DNA of 64,000 bases. It comes from Wolbachia endosymbiont of Spodoptera picta. GTDB lineage: Bacteria; Pseudomonadota; Alphaproteobacteria; Rickettsiales; Anaplasmataceae. The notes under the pieces are model-generated. The model was given only the letters and a program-made list of their open reading frames with translations. It did no database searches and was not told the origin of the DNA. Where the stretch lies: contig NZ_CP067976.1 in NCBI RefSeq assembly GCF_018141665.1, positions 62,001-126,000 of the forward strand. Reading direction: 5' to 3'. A program made the position numbers and the translations under genes. Positions 8,972 through 17,870 of this stretch are shown piece after piece (positions within the stretch are counted from its first letter, which is position 1; each line of letters opens with the position of its first letter).

Positions 8972-11244
8972 ATTCCATCTCCCATAGCATCTGGGTAAAA
9001 TCATGATCCACACCTTAAGAAAGTGGCAAATTCTCATGGTGTAAGCATGGATCAAAAGGGAGTAATATCAAACCTTATGATAAATCCTCTCGAGAAGAGT
9101 TAGATATGGCTACGAAAAGAAACTTATGTTTGAACTGTCGTTAATTCGAATATGCGAAATAAGGTTGAATACGCATATACCAAAAGGTATGAAGAAACGG
9201 GTAATTAGGATCGGCTTTTCCTGATTAAGATGCTTCCAATCTTCCGGCAGATAGTAAGAGCCTAAGTTTAACGAGAAACGATTTTATGGAACGGAGTAAC
9301 TACATAGAAGCTCTTATTATTCTTTATTTTCAAAAGGATAACTAAGAAGGTAGCCAGCCGAATGCTCCTATGTAGAGGGATTGTCTAAGAAGCTAATGCC
9401 TAAGGTAATGTTTAGGATATGCAAACGTAGACACTGTAGTTTGGAAGATAAAGTTGTGAATAGTAGTGAATATGTTATGAGCCAACAAAATGTTAGGTAT
9501 GAATGGAATGAAATTCCTTGGCGCAAGCTGGAGAAATCTTCATTTAAGCTACAAAAACGAATTTACCGAGCTTCACAATGTAATGATATCAAAAAGATGC
9601 ATAATCTTCAGAGATTGTTACTCAGATCAACAAGTGCAAGAACGCTCGCTGTTAGAAAGGTAACTCAGGATAACAGAGGAAAAAAGACTGCAGGTATAGA
9701 TGGAAAAGCGAATCTTAATCAAAAAGAAAGGTTACAATTAGTATATTCTTTGGATATAAGAGAAAAAGCAAAACCATCGAGACGAGTTTGGATTCCAAAA
9801 CCTGGTAAGCCATCGGAGTATCGCCCGCTTGGTATTCCTACAATATCAGATCGAGCAAAACAAACACTTGTAAAAATGGTGATAGAACCGGAGTGGGAAG
9901 CAAAATTTGAGCCAAACACATATGGTTTTAGGTCTGGTAGGTCGTGTCATGATGCCATTGAAGCTATATTCATAGCACTAAAACAGAAAACAGCATTTTT
10001 ACTGGATGCAGATATTTCAGGGTGCTTTGATAACATCAACCATAATGCATTACAAAAAAAGCTTAACACCACACCAACATTAACTAAAGTTATAAAAAGG
10101 TGGCTAAAAGCAGGAGTTATGGAAGGTAAAGCGTTTAGACCCACAAAGAGTGGTACAGTACAAGGCGGAACTATTTCACCTTTGTTAGCAAGTATAGCTC
10201 TACATGGGTTAGAATATTACCTAAAAATGGCATTGAGAAAGGAACTATTTGATTATCAAAAGAAAAAATATGGTAAAGCTTCACATAAACATGCTGGTCA
10301 ATCACTAAGTGTGATTACTTATGCAGATGATTGTGTGATTCTCCATGAAAATGAGGAAATTGTTTTTAAGGCAAAAAATCTAACGGAAAGATGGTTAAAT
10401 ACCATTGGATTAGAGTTAAAGCCATCAAAGACAAAAATATCTCATACGTTAAAAACTTATGGAGGACAAATACTAGGTTTTGATTTTCTTGGGTTCACAA
10501 TACGACAATACTTAACAAAACAAAGTAAGAAAGGTTATAAATTATTAATTAAACCAAGTCGCCTCTCTATAAAACAACATGCTAAAATCATTAAGCAAAA
10601 ACTTAAAGAAATGCGTGCAGCACCTCAAGAAGCAGTAATTAAAAACCTTAATCCAGTTATTAGAGGATGGAGTCAGTATTACTCTTCGGTAGTGTCACAT
10701 AAAGTATTTAGTTCTTTAGATCATGATATGCATGGAAAGCTTTGGAAATGGGCAGTCTTTAGACACTGTAACAAAGGGAAGCATTGGATTAAGAGAAAAT
10801 ACTTTCGAAAGAAAGATAACGATAATTGGAGATTTATGACGAATAACAATTTACTGCTTGTTAGGCACGTAGATCATGCCATAAGAAGGCATATCAAAGT
10901 GAAAGGATCTAGATCTTTATATGACGGAGATTGGTTATATTGGGCAAATCGCTTAAGTAAAGTTCCAGGAAAATCACCACGAGTAATAAAATTAATGAAG
11001 TTGCAACAAGGTAAATGTGATCAATGTCAACTTTGGTTCAAAAATGATGATATCCTAGAGATACACCATAAAGACCGGAATAGACGTAATAATATGAGCA
11101 AAAATTTATCCTTGTTGCATGGGCATTGTCACGACGAATTACATGGGAGTATGCATGAAAAGCGCCAAATTAGAGAGAAGCCGGATGATGGGAAACTATC
11201 AAGTCCGGTTTTGAAGTCGAGTGGGGAGAGGTGACTTTCCTCAC
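8936..11244 (+). mobile_element. Group II intron
   Basis: The element begins with the canonical GTGCG at 8936-8940. It carries a reverse transcriptase/maturase gene and has a recognisable domain V near 11173-11212: AGCCGGA and TCCGGTT arms around GATGGGAAACTATC. Domain VI follows (about 11215-11244), with GTGGGGAG pairing to CTTTCCTCAC. The 3' boundary at the AC of 11243-11244 is chosen because it obeys the AY rule and because joining the flanks restores an open frame. The length is about 2309 bases. It is inserted near the 3' end of a small + strand gene, where it also alters the 3' end of the convergent phospholipase D gene. Confidence 0.85.
9477..11234 (+). CDS. ltrA: Group II intron reverse transcriptase/maturase with HNH endonuclease
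   Basis: The intron-encoded protein of 585 residues from the ATG at 9477 helps splice the intron and reverse-transcribes it into new sites. The N-terminus (WNEIPWRKLEKSSFKLQKRIY) is typical of this family. The RT fingers/palm include PKPGKPSEYRPLGIP, GFRSGRSCHDAI and the catalytic YADD (Y282). The maturase X domain is around 350-450 (LNPVIRGWSQYY), and the C-terminal HNH domain carries CDQC, HHKDRNRRNN and a GHCHDE segment. In-frame start candidates at 9381 (TTG) and 9396 are possible, but 9477 matches the usual family start. The reading frame runs through domain V and stops inside domain VI. It appears intact and potentially active. Confidence 0.9.
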   Translation: MSQQNVRYEWNEIPWRKLEKSSFKLQKRIYRASQCNDIKKMHNLQRLLLRSTSARTLAVRKVTQDNRGKKTAGIDGKANLNQKERLQLVYSLDIREKAKPSRRVWIPKPGKPSEYRPLGIPTISDRAKQTLVKMVIEPEWEAKFEPNTYGFRSGRSCHDAIEAIFIALKQKTAFLLDADISGCFDNINHNALQKKLNTTPTLTKVIKRWLKAGVMEGKAFRPTKSGTVQGGTISPLLASIALHGLEYYLKMALRKELFDYQKKKYGKASHKHAGQSLSVITYADDCVILHENEEIVFKAKNLTERWLNTIGLELKPSKTKISHTLKTYGGQILGFDFLGFTIRQYLTKQSKKGYKLLIKPSRLSIKQHAKIIKQKLKEMRAAPQEAVIKNLNPVIRGWSQYYSSVVSHKVFSSLDHDMHGKLWKWAVFRHCNKGKHWIKRKYFRKKDNDNWRFMTNNNLLLVRHVDHAIRRHIKVKGSRSLYDGDWLYWANRLSKVPGKSPRVIKLMKLQQGKCDQCQLWFKNDDILEIHHKDRNRRNNMSKNLSLLHGHCHDELHGSMHEKRQIREKPDDGKLSSPVLKSSGER

Positions 11245-11771
11245 TTAGATAACAACTTAAAGTCTGGTGTATAATGCTTAGACTGCGATTGGCGATTTTT
11301 CCAATTTTTGACGTATTGTTCAACTAGTGGAGAATCTCCTGTTATGATCAGTAGGTTTTCAGCATTTCTTTGCTGAGCGGCATCTGAAAAGTTAAATGAT
11401 CCGGTTATGATTTTTTGCTCATCAATAATAATTACCTTGCTATGAGCAATAGCGGGTTTAAAGTCAATCCATATCGGGATTTTGTGCTCAAATAATTCGT
11501 TAATTACACTATGTTTTGAACTAGTTTGTGATTCATCTAGAATAACCTTAATATCAACTCCACGCTTTTTAGCTTGAACCAAGGATTCAGCAATAGGCTT
11601 TGAGGTAAATTGGTATGCCTGAACCAACAAGGATTTTTTAGCATGACCCACGGAATCAATTATTAGGTTGGTGCAATTTTCTCTAGGAGTGAAACATACA
11701 GTAGTACTTGGACAAGAAACACAACCTGATAAAAGTAAACAAGTTAAAAAAATCAATAAATATCTAAACAT
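11241..11771 (-). CDS. Phospholipase D / Nuc-type lipoprotein
   Basis: From the ATG at 11771 this gives 176 residues. The N-terminus is a lipoprotein-type signal peptide (MFRYLLIFLTCLLLSGC) whose lipobox cysteine is C17, implying export and lipid anchoring. One HKD catalytic motif is complete (HSKVIIIDEQ followed by GSFNFS), typical of the single-motif Nuc/PLD family, which acts as a dimer on phosphodiester bonds of lipids or DNA. The start codon overlaps that of the divergent patatin gene inside CATG at 11769-11772. The stop codon uses bases of the inserted group II intron; without the intron the protein would end about five residues later (...LLSKAINLS). PLD homologues recur in Wolbachia and Rickettsia; the substrate here is unknown. 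Confidence 0.85.
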   Translation of the reverse strand: MFRYLLIFLTCLLLSGCVSCPSTTVCFTPRENCTNLIIDSVGHAKKSLLVQAYQFTSKPIAESLVQAKKRGVDIKVILDESQTSSKHSVINELFEHKIPIWIDFKPAIAHSKVIIIDEQKIITGSFNFSDAAQQRNAENLLIITGDSPLVEQYVKNWKNRQSQSKHYTPDFKLLSK

Positions 11772-12688
11772 GGCCAAATGTATTCTTTCAGTCGACGGTG
11801 GAGGCATAAGAGGTATTATACCTGCTATTGTTCTAGCTGAAATAGAGTATAGAACAAAAAAGCCAATCTCTCAAATGTTTGACTTAATGGTCGGAACTTC
11901 TACAGGTGGTATTATCGTTGCCGGGTTATGTAATAAACAATACTCTGCTCTCGACTTAGTTGATCTCTATCAGAAAGACGGGCCACATATCTTTAAGTCT
12001 TCATTTTTCAGAAGATCAATATTTTCCTGGCTAAATTGTGCACAGTATTCATGCAAAAATATTGAATGCGTTCTGAATAGATATTTTGGTGATTCTACTC
12101 TTGCAGATGCAACAAATAATTTAATGCTTACAAGCTACGATATTAAGAACAGTGCTCCTTTTTTCTTCAAAAGCTGGAAAGAGGATAGGAATTTTATTAA
12201 ATTTAAGGGATGTATTAAGAGCAGCAACTGCAGCACCTACTTACTTTGCACCTAAATATTTAAAAATCAACCAAAAGGAAATGGTACTAGTGGATGGAGG
12301 GGTTTTTGCCAATAATCCAGCGGCATGTGCTTATGCTAGTGGTAAAAGGTTATTTCCAAATGACGATATTCTACTGTTATCGATAGGTACTGGCAGAACA
12401 GATAGAAGCATAGAGTATGCCAATTCAAAGAGATTTGGAAAAATAGGCTGGATAAAACCTTTGTTAAATGTGATGTTTGCCTCTGGATTGGACTGCGTAA
12501 ATTATCAGATGAATCAAGTAATAGGCAATAGATACGTAAGAATACAATCGCAATTGAAGCTAGCGTCGGCTGACATGGATAATATTACATCAAAAAATAT
12601 CAAATCTCTTCAGCAGGAGGCAAATGCAATGATAGAGGATAATCAAAAAGTGATAAACAAATTCTGCATAGAAGTATTAAATATATAA
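11770..12688 (+). pseudogene. Patatin-like phospholipase, frameshifted
   Basis: The first frame starts MAKCILSVDGGGIRG and contains the oxyanion motif DGGGIRG (9-15) and the nucleophile elbow GTSTG with Ser44. Homology then moves to another frame near 12190-12215, within an AT-rich run, and continues as LRDVLRAATAAPTYF, the catalytic-Asp motif DGG and an IGTGR segment, ending at 12688. The serine and aspartate of the dyad are therefore in different frames, so the gene is probably inactive unless the shift is corrected or is a sequencing error. Intact patatins of about 300 residues hydrolyse acyl chains of phospholipids. The start overlaps the divergent phospholipase D start. Confidence 0.8.
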
Positions 12689-12746
12689 CTATATTTACTT
12701 ATATCTTAATATATTATTTAACACTACCAACTGTCTTTAACACAAT

Positions 12747-13661
12747 TCAATTTTCACACTCATCAGCAGTTAGGCCACTTGCTCGCAAAATAACATCAGT
12801 AGAAACACCCTCCTTCACTAGATTTTTTGCAACTTTGATCTTTTCCATTTTTTTAACTTTTTCTTTACTATCTTTTATATCTTCAGATAGAGATTTGACT
12901 AACGTATCTAATGATTCTTGTTCTCTGTACTCGTCTATTAAACTCAATAGCCTATTTTCTTCTTTACTTTCTCTCGTTTCAGGTAGCAAAACTTTAATAT
13001 TCACTGATAATGCTCTTGCTATTTCATATAATTTATCAAATGAGATGGCAGTACATCCTTTTTCATATTCGTGTATTTCCTTGAGCGTTAAATCAACTTT
13101 ATCCGCCAAATCTTTTTGAGTATATCTCCTTATCAACCTCCATTCTCTTATTCTTTGTCCTATTCTGTAATATATAGAGTCAGTGCAGACTTCTTTTCTT
13201 GTATCATTATACTCGTAAATAGATAAGCCGGTTGCTTGGGAAATTATGTCAACTGATACTCCTTCTTTAACTAGATTTTTTGCTACCTCTAATCTTGCCT
13301 CCTCTTGATTGATTTTCTCGCTAATATGAACAAATCTTACTAATGAAGGTACTATTTTGCCTAACTTTTGATTCTCATATATTTTTGTTAGATAGAGTAT
13401 TTCTTCATCTTCATACTCTCTTACTACTACTGGTTCAGGTAATAAATCTACAACATCAACTAATAATACTCTTGCTATTACATATAGTGCTCCAACTGGA
13501 ATAGGAATATACCCATTTTCATAGCTGTTCACTTCTTGGTATGTTAAACCTATTTTACTTGCTAATTCTATTTGAGTATGACCTCACATTAACCTACAAT
13601 TTTCTATTTTTTGCCCTATTTTGTAGCGTATAGGACTAACATCACTTACAGAAACAAACAT
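12747..13661 (-). pseudogene. Two-domain XRE regulator with in-frame stop
   Basis: The reconstructed gene runs from the ATG at 13661 and would encode about 304 residues: two XRE-type helix-turn-helix domains, each followed by a helical linker and a VAK-x-LVK-x-GVS motif. A TGA at 13586-13584 falls in the first HTH, at a position where the paralogues carry Arg (RGYTQKDLA there, stop-GHTQIELA here). An ATG at 13532 could restart translation and give a 261-residue protein with a damaged first HTH and an intact second one (RRYTQKDLADKVDLT). It is the first of three paralogous regulators between 12.7 and 17.8 kb. Confidence 0.75.
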
Positions 13662-13686
13662 ATACCTCAATTAAAAAAATAAACTT

Positions 13687-14595
13687 TTATGCAATTTGGT
13701 CAGCAGATAAACCGATTATTTGCAAGATAATATCAATAGAAATTCCCCCTTTTACTAGATCCTTTGCAACTTTAATCCTTTCTACCTCTCTCACTTTCTC
13801 CTCACAAATACGTATCCCTTCAAACAAAGACTTTATTAGTGCATTACGTAATTCTTGGCTCTCAATTTCTTTGTATTCTTTAATCAAATCAGGCAGCTCA
13901 TTTTCTATCTTATCTCCTGTTAGTTCAAGTAGGTCCATGATGTTAATTGATAATACCTCCGCTATTTCATATAATTTTCCCAGTGGAGTGGCTACGCGTC
14001 CTTGTTCATAGTTGCTTATTTCGTGACGGGTTGTATTCATTTTCTCTGCTAAATCTTTTTGAGTATACTCTCTCACTAGCCTCCATTCTTTTATCTTTTT
14101 TCCTATTTGGCAGTATATAGAACCAACTTTTTCTTCAACACATTCATCAACAGAGAGACCAATTGTTTTTGCAACAATATCAACAGAAACTCCTGCTTTA
14201 ACCAGACCCTTTGCAATTTTTATTTTTTCCGATTTTCTACTACTTTTCTCACTAACTTGGACAAATTTGGTTAGCAAACAAAACATTCTACGTAACTCCT
14301 GATCGTTAATCCTTTTATATTCTCTTACTAGATTTAATATTTCCTCTCCCTCATCTTCAAGACAGCTTTTTGACACAGGAATGAGATCAGTAATACTGAT
14401 TGATAGTGCCTCAGTTATAGCATATAACCTTTCAATTGAAATTTTACGGTTCCCTTTTTCATATTGCAGTATTACCCAGTACTTTACACCAATTTTCTCC
14501 GCTAAATCCTTTTGAGTATACCCTCGCTCTAACCTCCAACTTTTTACTTTTTCCCCTACTTCACAGTCTAGACTTTTTTCCACGAAAACAACCAT
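13687..14595 (-). CDS. Transcriptional regulator with two XRE HTH domains
   Basis: This 302-residue protein is an internal tandem duplication. Residues about 14-70 (VKSWRLERGYTQKDLAEKIG) and about 172-228 (IKEWRLVREYTQKDLAEKMN) are XRE/Cro-type DNA-binding domains. Each is followed by a helical linker and the motif IKIAKGLVKAGVSVDI or IKVAKDLVKGGISIDI. It is a paralogue of the genes on either side. The family occurs beside RadC and Rpn-type genes in WO prophages (from memory). A role in repressing or activating the neighbouring island is plausible but unproven. No strong ribosome-binding site is seen before the ATG. Confidence 0.85.
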   Translation of the reverse strand: MVVFVEKSLDCEVGEKVKSWRLERGYTQKDLAEKIGVKYWVILQYEKGNRKISIERLYAITEALSISITDLIPVSKSCLEDEGEEILNLVREYKRINDQELRRMFCLLTKFVQVSEKSSRKSEKIKIAKGLVKAGVSVDIVAKTIGLSVDECVEEKVGSIYCQIGKKIKEWRLVREYTQKDLAEKMNTTRHEISNYEQGRVATPLGKLYEIAEVLSINIMDLLELTGDKIENELPDLIKEYKEIESQELRNALIKSLFEGIRICEEKVREVERIKVAKDLVKGGISIDIILQIIGLSADQIA

Positions 14596-14691
14596 GCGTA
14601 TAATATTTTCTACTATAGCTCAATTTTGTTAAGGCTCCAGATATAACGGTAAGAAAAAACCTCTGGAACCTTAAAGGTGACTATAGACACA

Positions 14692-15855
14692 TTAAAGTTT
14701 TCTAAAAGTTTCTTTACTACCTTCACGTATCCTATTTACCCACGGAGACAATACTTCATCATTGCTAATCTCTTTTATAGCATACTTTTCATTCCATATG
14801 CCACATCTAGTAAAATTACCTCTTTCTACCACTTCCTTAAGCTTCACTCCCCCAAAGAGGCAATTTTTTCCTATCTCTTCGCCTCTTTTTTTTAACTCAG
14901 CCCACATTTCCTTATTTTCTACTCTCACTTGCACCTGATCTGCCTCTTGGTACAATACAATATTTAGCTTACCAATGCTTGTAGGAAATTCTAATACAAT
15001 AGAGCTGCCATCTGACACATCGACATAGTTTCTTATACCTCCTTTCTCACTTTTAACCTCAACTGCATTATTACCAATTTTTAAAATATTACTTCCTAAC
15101 TCTCTCAGTATTTTTGCTACCTCTACCTTGCTATTATCAGAAAATTCTATATACGATGTTGTATTGTCTATCTCGATATCTATTAATTCTCCTTCTTGCA
15201 CAGCACTTTCGCCAGCTTTTTCTAGTTCTTCTAGTCTCTCATCTATCTGTGGCTGAACTTCTGGCTGTAGCTCATTATAGATTTCACCTATCAGTTTATT
15301 CTGTAGTAGAGTATCATGAAACTCTGCGCCGCTTAGCATTAATTTACGTATTAGCTTTTTACGATCAACCTTATCAAATTTATGAAAATGTGTACCTAAT
15401 ACTACATACTCTGCAAAACTCCATTCCCCGTCATCACATGCATTTATTCTTGCTCCTGAGGCTAGTACTTGGTCTATAACTTTGTGCAATTCATTTACGT
15501 TTTTTGCCTCTACTATAGAACTCTTAAACCAGCTCAGCTTCTCTGTATTTGGCTTTATTTTTTGCAAAGCTGAGGCAAATGGATTTTTATCTTCTTGATC
15601 ACTTATAGGTTTTGTGCCATATATGTAATCAAGTCCCTTTCCGTAGTTGATTTGAACGTCTCTATTAGGGAAGGGCACTTCTCCAGGTTTTTTAGCCTTA
15701 TCAATTTTGCTTACAAAAGTGGACTGCTGGTTAGCATGACCAATTCCTACAATAGCATTTAACATCTCACCTTTTGACAATTTATCAAGATCAACGTTTA
15801 ACTCGTAAACACCTCCCCCTTTATCACTAAAAGGTACAATTATTTTATTATTCAT
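14692..15855 (-). CDS. Protein with the ankyrin-associated C-terminal module but no ankyrin repeats
   Basis: The start at 15855 follows GGAGGCTAAT, a strong ribosome-binding site, giving 387 residues. Residues 1-110 are unrecognised. Residues about 119-358 match, at low but continuous similarity, the C-terminal module of the two large ankyrin proteins. Shared landmarks in order are N-x-NELxxV, a GAE/GVV segment, SYIEFSDNSKVEVAKI, GGIRNYVD, TSIGKLNIVLY and IGKNCLFGG. It has no signal peptide, membrane segment or catalytic motif that I recognise. It sits between an XRE regulator and RadC on the same strand. The combination suggests a modular protein of the prophage island; the function is unknown. 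Confidence 0.75.
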   Translation of the reverse strand: MNNKIIVPFSDKGGGVYELNVDLDKLSKGEMLNAIVGIGHANQQSTFVSKIDKAKKPGEVPFPNRDVQINYGKGLDYIYGTKPISDQEDKNPFASALQKIKPNTEKLSWFKSSIVEAKNVNELHKVIDQVLASGARINACDDGEWSFAEYVVLGTHFHKFDKVDRKKLIRKLMLSGAEFHDTLLQNKLIGEIYNELQPEVQPQIDERLEELEKAGESAVQEGELIDIEIDNTTSYIEFSDNSKVEVAKILRELGSNILKIGNNAVEVKSEKGGIRNYVDVSDGSSIVLEFPTSIGKLNIVLYQEADQVQVRVENKEMWAELKKRGEEIGKNCLFGGVKLKEVVERGNFTRCGIWNEKYAIKEISNDEVLSPWVNRIREGSKETFRKL

Positions 15856-15946
15856 ATTAGCCTCCGCTATTTTTCTAAGTGTACAGTTATTATACACCTT
15901 ATTACTCATTATAAATTATAGTGAGCAGATTTGCAAATACTTTCTG

Positions 15947-16603
15947 CTATAACAATCCGTTTTCTCGAAAGCTAAAATAGCCTGCACTTGTGATAACAAT
16001 GTGATCAAACAATCTAACGCTTACAGTACTACACGCTGCTGCCAAGCTCTTTGTTACTGCTTGATCTTCTTCTGAAGGTTCTAAACTTCCCCCAGGGTGG
16101 TTGTGTGACATTATTACTAATGTTGCATTCTTTATTAATGCTTTTCTTGTAATTTCCTTTATGTATACTGGTGCTTTTTCCATTTCACCAATATAGGATT
16201 CTTCTCCGGTTAGTTGGCGCCTTTTATTCAAATACAGTATTTTTACACATTCCCTTTCTAAGTGTCCTATACTTACGTTCAAATACTCTACTAGCCCTTG
16301 TAAGTCCATTATTGGCTCACTCTTGAGCTTTTCTCTCAGTACTCTTTCTAGTGTTTCCTCAACACACATAATCATTGCTACTGCAGAATCAGTTACTCCT
16401 TCTATAACTTTCAGGTCATCCATTTCTCTACCTAAAATCTTTCCTACTCCCGTATAAGTATTCACCAGATTTTTAGCAATTTCTTGAGCCTGTGGCCTTT
16501 CATGTACTGCACTTAGAAATGTTTCCATTATTTCACGATCAAGTAGTGCTTTGCCTTTGCTTTCTAATATTCTGAATTCTATTTCTTCTTTACTTTTATT
16601 CAT
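15947..16603 (-). CDS. RadC-family JAB/MPN protein, prophage type
   Basis: This 218-residue protein has an N-terminal helix-hairpin-helix-like region (about 40-80, DDLKVIEGVTDSAVAMI) and a C-terminal JAB1/MPN metalloprotease-like domain. The zinc-binding motif SHNHPGG-SLEPSEED is complete near 165-180. The family is historically called a DNA-repair protein, but it is common on prophages and genomic islands and its biochemical role is unsettled. It differs clearly from the second RadC at 36132, which lies among core genes. It is transcribed with the XRE regulators and the C-terminal-module gene, suggesting one functional island. Confidence 0.88.
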   Translation of the reverse strand: MNKSKEEIEFRILESKGKALLDREIMETFLSAVHERPQAQEIAKNLVNTYTGVGKILGREMDDLKVIEGVTDSAVAMIMCVEETLERVLREKLKSEPIMDLQGLVEYLNVSIGHLERECVKILYLNKRRQLTGEESYIGEMEKAPVYIKEITRKALIKNATLVIMSHNHPGGSLEPSEEDQAVTKSLAAACSTVSVRLFDHIVITSAGYFSFRENGLL

Positions 16604-16773
16604 ATAATTTACCCTTCACTAACAACAAACTTTTTTTAAATATTTACTGCTGTTTTTTTATCAGCATTGGCATAGAGCCATAGCTTCCGAGTGAAGTCAA
16701 ATCAATTTCTCAATCTTTTTTACTTATTTTTTCATCAAAAAGTAAAGATGTTAATAGATACTGATTTTTTTAC

Positions 16774-17757
16774 TTAAATTTGTTGAATTTCGCCTAAAGA
16801 GAGGCCTGTTATTTGCAAAATAATATCGGTAGAAATTCCTTTTTTAACTAAGTTCTTTGCAATTTTGATTCTTTCTTCTTCTCTAATTTTCTCCTCACAA
16901 ATTTGTATGCTTTTTTTAACTAAGTTCTTTGCAATTTTGATTCTTTCTTCTTCTCTAATTTTCTCCTCACAAATTTGTATGCTTTTAAACATAGATTTTA
17001 TTAGTACATTACGTAGTTCTTGGCTTTCAATCTTTTTGTATTCTTCAATTAAATTCGGTAATTCATTTTCTACTTTACTACCTTCCTCTATTAGAAGATC
17101 TGTAATACTAATCGATAATGTTTCTGCTATTGCATATAATTTATCAAGTGGAACAGCAACTCTTCCTTGCTCATAATTGCTTATTTCGTCACGTGTTGTA
17201 CTCATTTTCTCTGCTAAATCCTTCTGAGTATATTCCTGTACTGCCCTCCATTCCTTTATCTTTTTCCCTATTTTGCAGTATATAGAACCCGTTTTTTCTT
17301 CAACACATTCATCAGCAGAGAGACCAATTGTTTTTGCAACAATATCAACAGAAACTCCTCCTTTAACCAGACCTTTTGCAATTTTTATTCTCTCCGTTTT
17401 TTTACTATTTTTCTCACTAACTTGAACAAATTTGGTTAGTAAACAAAACATTCTACGTAATTCCTGATCATTAATCTTTTTATATTTTCTTACTAGATTT
17501 AATATTTCCTCTCCCTCATCTTCAAAACAGATTTTTTCATTTGATACAGGAATTAGGTCTATAATACCAATCGACAATATCTCTGCTATAGCATACAACT
17601 TTTCAATCGAAATTTTACGTGTTCCTTTTTCATATTGTAGTACTATTTGATACGTTACGCCGATTTTTCCCGCTAAATCTTTTTGAGTATAACCTCGCTT
17701 TAACCTCCAGCTCCTTACTTTTTCTGCTATCTGATACCTTGTAGAGATATTTGCCAT
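16774..17757 (-). CDS. Transcriptional regulator with two XRE HTH domains and an internal duplication
   Basis: From the ATG at 17757 the protein has 327 residues. It is closely related to the regulator at 13687-14595: HTH 1 contains RGYTQKDLAGKIG, HTH 2 contains QEYTQKDLAEKMS, and each half ends in the VAK-type motif. Near the C-terminus a 24-residue segment (SIQICEEKIREEERIKIAKN and the following LVKK) is present twice in tandem, reflecting a perfect 72-bp duplication at about 16841-16984. The copy keeps the frame and only lengthens the last coiled helix. The earlier ATG at 17784 is less likely because it extends beyond the paralogues. The gene is divergent from the Rpn nuclease gene 113 bases away. 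Confidence 0.85.
   Translation of the reverse strand: MANISTRYQIAEKVRSWRLKRGYTQKDLAGKIGVTYQIVLQYEKGTRKISIEKLYAIAEILSIGIIDLIPVSNEKICFEDEGEEILNLVRKYKKINDQELRRMFCLLTKFVQVSEKNSKKTERIKIAKGLVKGGVSVDIVAKTIGLSADECVEEKTGSIYCKIGKKIKEWRAVQEYTQKDLAEKMSTTRDEISNYEQGRVAVPLDKLYAIAETLSISITDLLIEEGSKVENELPNLIEEYKKIESQELRNVLIKSMFKSIQICEEKIREEERIKIAKNLVKKSIQICEEKIREEERIKIAKNLVKKGISTDIILQITGLSLGEIQQI
16841..16984. repeat. Perfect 72-bp tandem duplication
   Basis: Two adjacent identical copies of a 72-bp unit lie inside the XRE regulator. The landmark AGTTCTTTGC recurs at 16851 and 16923. Its length is a multiple of three, so the reading frame is kept. The lack of divergence implies a recent event. Confidence 0.9.
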
Positions 17758-17870
17758 AAATATTATATGGGTTAATACTATCAAATAAAGATATACAAAA
17801 TGTTTGCATTTTAGTTGAATATTTCTTCACAATTGTGTATAATTATTAATGCTTTTTATCTTACTTTCTC

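Noticed and set aside
9381..9476. Extended N-terminus of the intron maturase from a TTG start
   Set aside because: The added 32 residues do not match the usual family start, which begins near the ATG at 9477.
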